From assembly GCA_016704655.1 (NCBI GenBank), contig JADIZR010000010.1:1-64000 (forward strand): a stretch of 64,000 bases of DNA, written 5' to 3'. The DNA comes from Pseudomonadota bacterium. Lineage in GTDB: Bacteria > Pseudomonadota > Gammaproteobacteria > Steroidobacterales > Steroidobacteraceae. The notes under the pieces are model-generated. The model was given only the letters and a program-made list of their open reading frames with translations, had not been told where the DNA came from and made no database searches. Positions 55,327 through 63,621 of this stretch are shown one piece after another. A program made the translations under genes and the position numbers. How positions within the stretch are numbered: position 1 is the first letter of the stretch; each line of letters begins with the position of its first letter.

Positions 55327-56715
55327 CTAAATCTTCAGCCGCAGATGGAAGGACTTCGGCCGCGTCAGGTGCTCGTACCCGATGCTCGACAGCGTGCACC
55401 CGCGCCCCGAATCCTTGACGCCGACCCAGGCCAGCGCCGGGTCCAGGTAGTCGCAGCGGTTCATGAACCAAGTGCCGGTCTGCACCTGGTCACCAATCGC
55501 CAGGGCCGCTTCCTCGTCCGCAGTCCAGATCGCGGCGGTGAGCCCGAAGGCGGAGTCATTCATGAGACGGACCGCTTCCGCGTCCGATTTCACCTTCATG
55601 ATTCCAGCCACCGGCCCGAAAATTTCTTCCTGCATCACCGGCATCGTGTGATCGACCCCGAGCAAGACCTGCGGCGCGAGATAAGGCGTGCCCGGCTGGC
55701 TCGCCGCGAACTCCTTCTCGTCGATAACGGCGCGCGCGCCGGCAGCGACCGTGGCTGCGACCTGGCGACGGATCTCGTCCGCTGCCGCGGTGCGGACCAC
55801 CGGACCCAGCGTCGTCTCCGGGTCGAGCGGGTTGCCTAGAGTGTATTTGCGGGTGAGTTCTACCCAGCCCTCGACGAATGCCTCGTACAGGTGTTCGTGC
55901 ACATAGACCCGCTGGATTCCGCAGCACGACTGCCCGGAGTTGAAGTACGCGCCATCGACCAGGTTCTCGATCGCATGCGCCAGGTTCGCGTCGTGGCGTA
56001 CATAGGCAGGATCGCAGCCTCCGAGTTCGAGCCCGGTGCCGATAAACCGTCCAGCCGCCGCCCGCTGTACGGCGTGCCCACCCGCGACCGATCCGGTGAA
56101 TGCGACGAAATCCACACGCGAGTCACCGATGACGCGTTCCGTGTCCGCGTGGCTCAGGTGCAGCGTCTGGAACGCGCCCTCCGGCAGTCCCGCGTCGCGC
56201 AGGCACTCCTCGAACCGCTCCGCGCACAGCGGCGTCTGCGCCGAGTGCTTGAGGACGACGACGTTGCCCGCCATGAGCGCAGGCACGACGCTGTTCACGG
56301 CGATGAGGTAAGGGTAGTTCCACGCCGCGACGGTGAACACCACGCCGAGCGGCTCGCGGCGCAGGAAGCGATGAAACCCCGCCTTCGGGCCGACGTCGAT
56401 GTCGGCCAGCGCCGCGGGTGCGATGGCGATCATGTGACGCGCCCGCTCCAGCGTGCCCCGAACTTCGCTCGGCGCGTAACGGAGCGGACGGCCCATCTGC
56501 CACGACAGCTCCTCGGCGATGGCATCGCCATGGGACTCGAAGGCGTCGCAAAAGCGACTGAGGATCGCCGCGCGTTCGGCCATGGTCACATCGCGCCAGA
56601 CGCGCTGCGCAAGGCGCGCGCTTTCGAGGGCGGCTTCGATCTGAACGGGTGTCGCGAGCGTCCGCTCGACATAGACGCGGCCGTCGATTGGGGAGATGGT
56701 GAGTTGGCTGGTCAT
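55327..56715 (-). CDS. NAD-dependent aldehyde dehydrogenase
   Basis: Oxidises an aldehyde to a carboxylate with NAD(P). Catalytic Cys is in FNSGQSCCGIQRVYV and the general base Glu in LELGGCDPAYV. The cofactor loop is FTGSVAGGHAV, and MQEEIFGPVAGIMKV and the C-terminal VGVKDSGRGCTLSSIGYEHL are typical. Length is 462 aa. ATG 56715 gives a start (MTSQLTISPIDGRVYVER) similar to family members. It lies 46 nt after the glutamine-synthetase-like gene on the same strand, so the two are likely cotranscribed. A gamma-glutamyl aminoaldehyde is one possible substrate given that neighbour. Confidence 0.92.
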   Translation of the reverse strand: MTSQLTISPIDGRVYVERTLATPVQIEAALESARLAQRVWRDVTMAERAAILSRFCDAFESHGDAIAEELSWQMGRPLRYAPSEVRGTLERARHMIAIAPAALADIDVGPKAGFHRFLRREPLGVVFTVAAWNYPYLIAVNSVVPALMAGNVVVLKHSAQTPLCAERFEECLRDAGLPEGAFQTLHLSHADTERVIGDSRVDFVAFTGSVAGGHAVQRAAAGRFIGTGLELGGCDPAYVRHDANLAHAIENLVDGAYFNSGQSCCGIQRVYVHEHLYEAFVEGWVELTRKYTLGNPLDPETTLGPVVRTAAADEIRRQVAATVAAGARAVIDEKEFAASQPGTPYLAPQVLLGVDHTMPVMQEEIFGPVAGIMKVKSDAEAVRLMNDSAFGLTAAIWTADEEAALAIGDQVQTGTWFMNRCDYLDPALAWVGVKDSGRGCTLSSIGYEHLTRPKSFHLRLKI

Positions 56716-56761
56716 GGTGGCAATGGCATCCGGCCGGAAGGTAAGCAACAGGTCGTCTTGC

Positions 56762-58129
56762 TCAGATTATCTCGAAGTACCTGGCCAGCTCCCAGTCCGA
56801 AATGTGCTTGCGGAACTCGCGCTCCTCCCACTCGCGCGTGGCGGCGAAGTGCTCGACGAAGGCGTCGCCGAACCAGTCCCGGGCCATCTTCGAACCCTTG
56901 AGTCGCTGCGCCGATTCCCAGAGCGTGCGTGGCAGCGCGAGGCGCGCCGGGTACTTGCGGTCGTAGGCATTGCCCGTCACCACCGGCCCCGGCTCGACCT
57001 TGTTCTCGATCCCCCAGAGGCCCGACGCGAGCGCAGCGGACAGGATCACGTACGGGTTCGCATCCGCCGCGGCGACGCGGTATTCGACGCGCTGCGACTT
57101 GGGACTTCCGGGAATCACGCGCAACGCCGTCGTGCGGTTCTCGACACCCCAGGTTGAGTCCGTCGGCGCCCAGAAGCCGGGGATCAGTCGCCGATAGGAA
57201 TTAATCGTCGGTGCGACCATGGCCAGCAACTCCGGCATCAGTTTCTGCTGGCCGCCCACGAACCAGCGCATGGCGTCACTCATCGAATGGGGCTTGCCAG
57301 CCTCATGGAAGACGGAGTCGCCGGACTTCGACTTGAGCGACACGTGGATGTGGCCACTCTGCCCCGGCCAGTCCTTCGAACACTTGGCCATGAAGGTCGC
57401 CATGAAGCCGTTCTGCTGCGCGATCACTTTGGCGAAGGTCTTGAACAGCGCGGCCTTGTCCGCGGCCGCCAGTGCCTTGTCCACGGCAATCGCAGCCTCC
57501 ATCACGCCCGGTCCGGTCTCCTCGTGCAGGCCCTCGATGGCCATGTCCATCTCGCGACAGTCATCGAGCAGCTGGCGGTAGAAGGCATTGCCCGTGCTGT
57601 TGCGGATCACCGAGTAGCCGAACCAGCCGGGTGCCATCGGCGTCAGGCCGCGGTAGTTCTTCTCACGCACCGACTCGGGCGTTTCCTTGAACACGAAGAA
57701 CTCGTATTCGAAACCGACGTAGGCCTCGAAGCCCATCGCGCGTGCGCGCTCGAGCACGCGCCGGAGCAATCCGCGCGAGCAGACCGCTTCGCCCGGCGGC
57801 GAGAACTCGCCGAGGAAGAACAGCCCGTTTTCCTCGAAGGGCAACGTCCGGCAGGTATCCGGCAGGAGCCGAACGGGGGCGTCGGGATATCCCGTGTGCC
57901 AACCGGTGTACTGCACGTTGTCGTAGAGCTGGTCCTGGCAGTCCCAGCCGAGCACGACGTCGCAGAAACCGAAGCCGCCGTCGAGCGACGAGAGGAACTT
58001 GTCCCGCGAGATGTACTTGCCGCGCATGATGCCGTCGATGTCGAAGGCACCGACCTTGACGTGATTGACCCCGCGCTCGTCGACGATGGCGCGCGCGTCG
58101 GCCGCGCTGCGTACTTGTCTCGGTTCCAT
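56762..58129 (-). CDS. Glutamine synthetase-like gamma-glutamyl-amine ligase (PuuA/GlnA-related)
   Basis: Member of the glutamine synthetase superfamily, with the conserved FEYEFFVF, GQSGHIHVSL, APTINSYRRLIPGFWAP and NRTTALRVIPG segments holding metal, ATP and glutamate sites. Non-housekeeping members join glutamate to amines such as putrescine, ethanolamine or isopropylamine. Length is 455 aa, close to that of gamma-glutamylpolyamine synthetases. The ATG at 58129 gives MEPRQVRSAADARAIVDERG. The downstream aldehyde and alcohol dehydrogenases fit amine or amino-alcohol use, but substrate is an inference. Divergent from the TRAP transporter genes. Confidence 0.85.
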   Translation of the reverse strand: MEPRQVRSAADARAIVDERGVNHVKVGAFDIDGIMRGKYISRDKFLSSLDGGFGFCDVVLGWDCQDQLYDNVQYTGWHTGYPDAPVRLLPDTCRTLPFEENGLFFLGEFSPPGEAVCSRGLLRRVLERARAMGFEAYVGFEYEFFVFKETPESVREKNYRGLTPMAPGWFGYSVIRNSTGNAFYRQLLDDCREMDMAIEGLHEETGPGVMEAAIAVDKALAAADKAALFKTFAKVIAQQNGFMATFMAKCSKDWPGQSGHIHVSLKSKSGDSVFHEAGKPHSMSDAMRWFVGGQQKLMPELLAMVAPTINSYRRLIPGFWAPTDSTWGVENRTTALRVIPGSPKSQRVEYRVAAADANPYVILSAALASGLWGIENKVEPGPVVTGNAYDRKYPARLALPRTLWESAQRLKGSKMARDWFGDAFVEHFAATREWEEREFRKHISDWELARYFEII

Positions 58130-58463
58130 TTCAACCCCCTGGACGAGGGGCGCGCTGCCCGACTTTACGCGACGCCCGCCCGTTGTCTGCGTTGCACCTT
58201 GACTTGCAGCGTACACAACTGCGCGGGAAAAAACGTCCCGGAAATTGCAGGCGCCTGACGGCGTGGCGCCCCGGCCGCAGACCCGCTTCCGGCATGCCGG
58301 GTATGCGCGCGCGGCGATTACCGGCCCCCGGCGTCTTCTGAATTGCTGTGGTCACTGTGGCGTGCAAGAATCCGGCGAAGTCGTGACGACGGGCGCCGCC
58401 CGTCGACGCCTAGAAACAAAGATCGAGTTGAGGGGGTTCCTTCCGTTGCAACTGGGTCCGGGA

Positions 58464-58479
58464 CGCATCCGCGGATGCG
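58464..58479. promoter_or_regulatory. Perfect 16-bp palindrome upstream of the TRAP genes
   Basis: CGCATCCGCGGATGCG is fully self-complementary. It lies in the 460-nt gap 58130-58589 between the glutamine-synthetase-like gene and dctP, 15 nt before a -10-like TAGAAT (58494-58499). A repressor or activator site is plausible. I see no gene in the rest of the gap. Confidence 0.4.
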
Positions 58480-58589
58480 GGTTCCGGGCCAATTAGAATC
58501 GATGACGCACGCTGGACCTCTTCCGCCGACCGCAAGGTGAGTGCTCGGGATGAACCTCGGATGACCCGATTTCCCAGAAGGAGAGCGTG

Positions 58590-59669
58590 ATGCAGCGAAG
58601 AACGTTCCTGACGAAGGCGGCTTTGGCCGCCACGGCGACCTCTACCGCACTGCTGGCCGCCTGCGGCAAGAAGGAGTCCGGCGAGGTCGGTGCGCCGGCC
58701 GTGTCGACGGCAAAGAAAACCGCGATCAAGTGGCGGCTGCAGACTTACGCGGGGCCCGCCCTCGCCGAGCACGTCATCAAGCCCTCGATCGATGCGTTCA
58801 ACAAGGCCGCCAACGGCGAGATGGTCATCGAGCTGTACTTTGCCGACCAGCTGGTGCCCACCGGCGAGCTGTTCCGCGCGATGCAGGCCGGCACGATCGA
58901 CGCGGTGCAGAGCGACGACGATTCCATCGCGGCCCCGACCGACGTCCGCGTGTTCGGCGGATATTTCCCCTTCGCGACGCGCTTCAGCCTGGACGTCCCC
59001 GCGCTGTTCCATAAGTGGGGCCTGAACGAAATCTGGGCCGAGGCCTACAACGAGGTCGAGGGCGTGACCTGGCTCAGCTCCGGCTCGTGGGACCCCTGCC
59101 ACTTCAACACTGTCAAGCCGATCACCAAGGTCGCGGACCTGAAGGGCCTGCGGATCTTCACGTTCCCGACCGCCGGCAAGTTCCTCACGCGGTTTGGCGT
59201 GGTGCCGGTCACGCTGCCCTGGGGCGACGTCCAGGTCGCGATCCAGACGGGTGAGCTCGACGGCCTGGCCTGGTCCGGCATCACCGAGGACTACACCGTG
59301 GGCTGGGCGGACGTCACTCCGTACTTCCTCACCAACAACATTTCCGGCGCCTGGATCGGCTCCTATTTCGCCAATTCCGCTGCCTGGGAGAAGGTGCCGG
59401 AGCACCTCAAGACGCTCTTCAAGCTCTGCATCGACAGTTCACACTACTACCGCCAGCACTGGTACTGGGCCGGCGAGGCGGACCTGCGCGTGAATGGCCC
59501 GAAGATGAAGTTGACGACGATTCCCGCCGCAGAGTGGAAGACCGTGGAAAACGAGGCGCACAAGTTCTGGGACGAGATCGCTACGACCAGCCCGCGCTGC
59601 GCCAAGGTGGTCCAGATCTTCCGGGACTACAACGCACTGATGGAAAAGGCCGGCCCGCCGTATCGATAG
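58590..59669 (+). CDS. TRAP transporter solute-binding lipoprotein (DctP family)
   Basis: Captures the substrate of a TRAP system. The N-terminus combines a Tat-like RRTFL with a lipobox LLAAC (Cys25), so it is probably a Tat-exported lipoprotein. The DctP fold follows (KWRLQTYAGPALAEHVIK, ADQLVPTGELFRAMQAG, FPTAGKFLTRFGVVPVTL), with the carboxylate-binding Arg region at GLRIFTFPT, here without a clear Arg. Length is 359 aa. ATG 58590 is chosen because AAGGAGA lies 6 nt upstream. Members of this subfamily often bind mannitol, monocarboxylates or lactate-calcium; ligand unknown. Confidence 0.9.
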   Translation: MQRRTFLTKAALAATATSTALLAACGKKESGEVGAPAVSTAKKTAIKWRLQTYAGPALAEHVIKPSIDAFNKAANGEMVIELYFADQLVPTGELFRAMQAGTIDAVQSDDDSIAAPTDVRVFGGYFPFATRFSLDVPALFHKWGLNEIWAEAYNEVEGVTWLSSGSWDPCHFNTVKPITKVADLKGLRIFTFPTAGKFLTRFGVVPVTLPWGDVQVAIQTGELDGLAWSGITEDYTVGWADVTPYFLTNNISGAWIGSYFANSAAWEKVPEHLKTLFKLCIDSSHYYRQHWYWAGEADLRVNGPKMKLTTIPAAEWKTVENEAHKFWDEIATTSPRCAKVVQIFRDYNALMEKAGPPYR

Positions 59670-59696
59670 ATCCGGGCGGAGCCGGCGTCGAGACGC

Positions 59697-59757
59697 GGGC
59701 AACCAGGTCCTTCCCCGCCCGTGGCAACGCGGGTCGGGGAAGGGAGCCCTGTTGTCA
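59697..59757. repeat. Hairpin between the TRAP binding protein and membrane genes
   Basis: CCTTCCCCGCCCG (59709-59721) pairs with CGGGTCGGGGAAGG (59730-59743) with one bulged base. The stem extends weakly through GGCAACCAGG and CCTGTTGTC outside. There is no U-tract. It would suit mRNA processing that lets the binding protein be made in excess over the permease. Its size and position resemble the other REP-like hairpins, but the loop is different. Confidence 0.65.
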
Positions 59758-59802
59758 CGTCCCGGTTGACAACCTGCCCGGACGACCACGAGCGCCACTG
59801 CG

Positions 59803-60315
59803 ATGCCCAGAATCATCAAGGCCTACGTCCGCTACGTCGATGCGGTGAATCGCGTCCTTGGCTACTTTGTCATGTACCTCACGCTGGTCATGATGGGGCT
59901 GCTGCTGTTCGCGTCCGTCACCCGGTACGTCTTCAACGTGCCGTTCGTGTGGATCATCGAGATGGCGCAGTTCCTGATGGCCGCCTATTACATCCTCGGC
60001 GGCGGCTATTCGATGCAACTCGACGCGCACGTCCGCATGGACGTGCTGTACGAGCGCTGGCGGCCGCGGACCCGGGCGTTCATGGACTCGCTGACGGCGT
60101 TCTTCCTGGTCTTCTACCTGGTCATCATGATTCGCGGCGGTTTCGCGAGCAGCGCCTACTCGCTCAAGTACAACCAGACCAACTACTCGGCGTGGGCGCC
60201 GCCGATGGCGCCAATCAAGATCATCATGACCGTGGGCATCGCGCTGATGCTGCTGCAGGCGATCTCGATCTTCTTCAAGGACGTCGCGAAGTTCACCGGC
60301 AGGGAGATCGCGTGA
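59803..60315 (+). CDS. TRAP transporter small membrane subunit (DctQ family)
   Basis: Four membrane helices in 170 residues. The first has YFVMYLTLVMMGLLLFASV, the second begins EMAQFLMAAYYILGGGYSM, and the conserved DAHVRMDVLYERWRPRTR loop is diagnostic. It pairs with the large subunit and its stop overlaps the DctM start (GTGA). Confidence 0.9.
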   Translation: MPRIIKAYVRYVDAVNRVLGYFVMYLTLVMMGLLLFASVTRYVFNVPFVWIIEMAQFLMAAYYILGGGYSMQLDAHVRMDVLYERWRPRTRAFMDSLTAFFLVFYLVIMIRGGFASSAYSLKYNQTNYSAWAPPMAPIKIIMTVGIALMLLQAISIFFKDVAKFTGREIA

Positions 60316-61637
60316 GTTACGAGGCGATCGCCGTCCTGATGTTCTCGACGTTCATGCTCCTGCTGCTCACCGGGCAGCGGGTGTTCGGCGCGATCGGGTT
60401 CGTGGCCGCGGTCTTCTCGCTGGCGCTGTGGGGCGAAGGCGCCATCGAGATGCCGTTCGCCTCGACCATCACGCTGCTCAACTGGTATCCGATGCTGACG
60501 CTGCCCATGTTCGTCTACATGGGTTACATGCTGTCCGAGTCGGGGATCGCGAGCGACCTGTACCGGATGTTCCACGTCTGGACCGGGCCGATGCGCGGCG
60601 GACTGGCGGTCGGCACGATCCTGCTCATGGTGGCGATCTCGGCCATGAACGGCCTGAGCGTGGCGGGCATGGCGATCGGGGCCACGATCGCGCTGCCGGA
60701 ACTGCTGAAACGCGGCTACGACAAGATCATGGTGACCGGCGTCATCCAGGCCGGCAGCTCGCTCGGCATCATGATCCCGCCCAGCGTCGTGCTCGTGCTC
60801 TACGGCATGATCGCCCGCCAGCCCGTCGGCCAGCTGTGGTTGGCCGGAGTCGGGCCGGGACTGTTGATGGCGGCGCTGTTCATCCTGTACATCGTGATCC
60901 GCTGCCACCTGCAGCCTCACCTCGGGCCGCCGCTGCCGCTCGAGGAGCGGCAGCAGATCACCTGGGCCGAAAAAATCCGGCTGCTCAGGGCCGGCATCCT
61001 GCCGCTGCTGATCGTCTTCTCGATGACCGGCCTGTTCGTGATGGGCGTCACCAGCATGGTCGAGTCGTCCGCCGTCGGCGCATTCGCGGCCACTCTGGTC
61101 GCGGCGTTCAAGGGCCGCATCACGCGCAAGGTGCTGGAAGACACACTGAGGAAGAGCCTGGCCGTGAGCGCCATGTTCATGTGGATCATCCTGGCGGCGC
61201 TGGCGTTCGGCGCGGTCTTCGACGGCCTGGGCGCGGTCAAGGCGGTTGAAGTCCTGTTTCTCGAGAAGTGGGGCCTCGAGCCCTGGCAGGTGCTGGTGCT
61301 GATGCAGCTCAGCTACATCCTGATGGGTACCTTTCTCGACGATACGGCGATGCTGATCATCGTGGCGCCGCTCTACGTGCCGCTGGTCATCGCACTCGGC
61401 TTCAATCCGATCTGGTACGGCATCCTCTACACGATCACCTGCCAGATCGCCTACATCACGCCGCCGTTCGGGTACAACCTGTTCCTGATGCGGGCGATGG
61501 CGCCGAAGGAAGTCACGTTGATCGACATCTACCGGTCGATCATCCCGTTCGTGCTCATCATGCTCTTGGGGCTCGCGCTCGTGATCATCTTCCCCGAGAT
61601 CGCGCTCTGGCTGCCGAATCACGTCTACGTGAAATAG
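60312..61637 (+). CDS. TRAP transporter large membrane subunit (DctM family)
   Basis: Sodium-driven permease of 441 aa with about 12 helices. GTG 60312 overlaps the DctQ stop and gives the typical start MSYEAIAVLMFSTFMLLLL. Family motifs are NGLSVAGMAIGATIALPELL, SLGIMIPPSVVLVLYGMI and LDDTAMLIIVAPLYVPL. The same frame is open back to 59721, but that part is not coding. Convergent with the universal stress gene, 6 nt away. Confidence 0.93.
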   Translation: MSYEAIAVLMFSTFMLLLLTGQRVFGAIGFVAAVFSLALWGEGAIEMPFASTITLLNWYPMLTLPMFVYMGYMLSESGIASDLYRMFHVWTGPMRGGLAVGTILLMVAISAMNGLSVAGMAIGATIALPELLKRGYDKIMVTGVIQAGSSLGIMIPPSVVLVLYGMIARQPVGQLWLAGVGPGLLMAALFILYIVIRCHLQPHLGPPLPLEERQQITWAEKIRLLRAGILPLLIVFSMTGLFVMGVTSMVESSAVGAFAATLVAAFKGRITRKVLEDTLRKSLAVSAMFMWIILAALAFGAVFDGLGAVKAVEVLFLEKWGLEPWQVLVLMQLSYILMGTFLDDTAMLIIVAPLYVPLVIALGFNPIWYGILYTITCQIAYITPPFGYNLFLMRAMAPKEVTLIDIYRSIIPFVLIMLLGLALVIIFPEIALWLPNHVYVK

Positions 61638-61643
61638 CCCCGG

Positions 61644-62072
61644 CTACTTCACCAGCGTCACCGGCACGGTGGCGTAGTGCACGACCTTCTGTGCCACGGA
61701 TCCCAGGAAGAGGATTCCAAACGACGTGAGGCCGTGGGTTCCCATCGTGATCGACTCGCAGTCGAGTTCCATGGCTCGCTTCGCGATCGTTTCAGCCGGA
61801 TCACCTTCCGTCTGTTCGAGTTTGAAACTGCTGCCGGCTGCCTGCAGTCGCTCGGCTGCCGCATCCAGGATCGCGCGTGCGCGCTCGGCGGCGACCTGAT
61901 GGATGCGCTCCGCAGTTACGTAGATTTCCGCCGCCGTGTAGTTGCTCAGCAGCGGCTGCACGTTCAGCACGTGCAGTTCCGCCGTCGGCGTGCAGCGTGC
62001 CTGCCGCACCGCGAAATCGAGTGCCCGCTGGGCAGTCTCCGAACCATCGATCGCCACCAGGATTCTGCGCAT
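61644..62072 (-). CDS. Universal stress protein (UspA family)
   Basis: Small nucleotide-binding stress protein, 142 aa, starting MRRILVAIDGSETAQRALDF. The ATP-binding pattern GxxGxxxxxxxxxG(S/T) is present as GTHGLTSFGILFLGS, and VPVTLVK ends the fold. Single gene; role here unknown. Confidence 0.93.
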   Translation of the reverse strand: MRRILVAIDGSETAQRALDFAVRQARCTPTAELHVLNVQPLLSNYTAAEIYVTAERIHQVAAERARAILDAAAERLQAAGSSFKLEQTEGDPAETIAKRAMELDCESITMGTHGLTSFGILFLGSVAQKVVHYATVPVTLVK

Positions 62073-62132
62073 CTGGGTCTCCGAATGAGCCGTCGTGGCG
62101 CTGAGCGCCGCTATCGATGCAGTGTACTTCGA

Positions 62133-63617
62133 TCAGCGCCGTCGCGGACTCGTCCGCATGCCGGGCCTGAGGTTGCCAAACGGCAGCTTCGCCGGATCGG
62201 CAATGTTCGGCCCCGGAGCCTCGACGACCAGGATCCGGTCCGCCATCGAACCGAAGTCCGCCCGGAAGTGCACGGAGCTCTTCAACACCAGCACGGCGTG
62301 ATCGGCCGGCTCCGCCCGCAGGTGACGAAACATCGCCTGGTCTGCGGCCTGCTGCTTGCGACTCGCCACCGCGATGCGAACGCCGCCCAGCTCGAGCAGC
62401 GCCATCGGACCGAGCTCGAAACGGGCACCCCGGTAGAACGGGCCCGTGCCGGTGAACTGGCCGTCGCCGAGCGCCGCCACCCTGAAACGCGCGGCGAGCG
62501 GCGCATCGCCTGGGGTACCGGAGCCTGCACCAAGGCTGAGCTCGACCTGCGTGCCTTCCCCCGCGGCGTGAGCGCGCGCCGCCGCCGCAGGATCGCAGAT
62601 GACGCCGGCAAGCACGTTGCGCGCGTTGCCCGCAACCAGCGCCTTGATCAGGCTCATCGTGTCGGCGTGGCCGCCTGCACCCGGATTGTCCTGCGTCTCC
62701 GCCAGAATGATCGGCCGCCCACGCGGCGCTGCATGGCGCGTCGTCTTCACGATTGCCTGCTCGATGGAATACAGCTCGAGCGCGAACTCGTGCTCACGTG
62801 CCCGCACTTCGCGGGCAATGCCCGCCACCGTCTCATGTACCGCCACGTCGCTGTAGCCGCAGGAGTAGACGGCTGGACCGCAGTCGGCGACGTCCGCCGC
62901 CGGGAAGCCGGGCATGAGGCAGACCGAAAGCAGCGGCGGCTGCTGCAGCCGCTGTACCTGGTCCATCAGGGAGCGCATCGGCTCCGCCAGCGTAGATTGC
63001 GACGTCAGCGGCATCAGGAAGTCCAGTTGCTCGAGTGCGACCACCGGACCTGGGTGCCGGAGCAGGTCCTGCAAGACGCGCGCCGCCTGTGCGCCGCATT
63101 CCGCCATGTCGACGTGCGGATAAGTGCGGTACGACACGAGTGCGGTTGCAGCCCGCGCCATCAAAGGGGAAACGTTGGCGTGGTAATCGAGACTGGCAAT
63201 GACGGGAACGTCGGGACCGACCAGCACTCGCACGCGTCGCAGCAGTTCGCCGTCGGCATCGTCGATGTGCCCGGCTACCATTGCACCGTGCAGGTCGAGG
63301 TAGACGCCGTCGACACTGCCGGCACGCCGCAGATCCTCGAGCAACAAAGCGCTGATGTGCTCGTACGCTGCCTGCGTCACGCGCCCGGACGGTTGCGCCG
63401 AACACCACGTCAGCGGCACCAGCTCATGATGCAGTGAACGTGCCTCCTGCACGAAGCCGGCAGCCGGCAGGTTGATGCCGGCTACCGCCTCCAACAGGGC
63501 GCCGCCACGCGTGAGCCCGGGCCACGCATCGGGCGCCTCGAAGTCCGCCAGCGCTGCAGGGGTCGACGAAAAAGTGTTCGTCTCGTGCTGGAAGCCGCCG
63601 ATCGCGATACGTGCCAT
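62133..63617 (-). CDS. M81 family metallopeptidase (MlrC-like)
   Basis: MlrC-type zinc protein, a family named for a step in microcystin breakdown but widespread in bacteria without that substrate. The start MARIAIGGFQHETNTFSS contains the first conserved His/Glu pair. GVYLDLHGAMVAGHIDDADG carries the next metal ligands, SLDYHANVSPLMARAAT follows, and the C-terminal domain begins near AETQDNPGAGGHADT. Length is 494 aa, normal. ATG 63617 lies just after the GNAT stop. Family members often occur beside transporters, which is the case here. Substrate unknown. Confidence 0.9.
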   Translation of the reverse strand: MARIAIGGFQHETNTFSSTPAALADFEAPDAWPGLTRGGALLEAVAGINLPAAGFVQEARSLHHELVPLTWCSAQPSGRVTQAAYEHISALLLEDLRRAGSVDGVYLDLHGAMVAGHIDDADGELLRRVRVLVGPDVPVIASLDYHANVSPLMARAATALVSYRTYPHVDMAECGAQAARVLQDLLRHPGPVVALEQLDFLMPLTSQSTLAEPMRSLMDQVQRLQQPPLLSVCLMPGFPAADVADCGPAVYSCGYSDVAVHETVAGIAREVRAREHEFALELYSIEQAIVKTTRHAAPRGRPIILAETQDNPGAGGHADTMSLIKALVAGNARNVLAGVICDPAAAARAHAAGEGTQVELSLGAGSGTPGDAPLAARFRVAALGDGQFTGTGPFYRGARFELGPMALLELGGVRIAVASRKQQAADQAMFRHLRAEPADHAVLVLKSSVHFRADFGSMADRILVVEAPGPNIADPAKLPFGNLRPGMRTSPRRR

Positions 63618-63621
63618 CGGG

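Noticed and set aside
62133..63617. Microcystin degradation gene cluster
   Set aside because: MlrC-like M81 proteins are widespread; mlrA, mlrB and mlrD are not present here.
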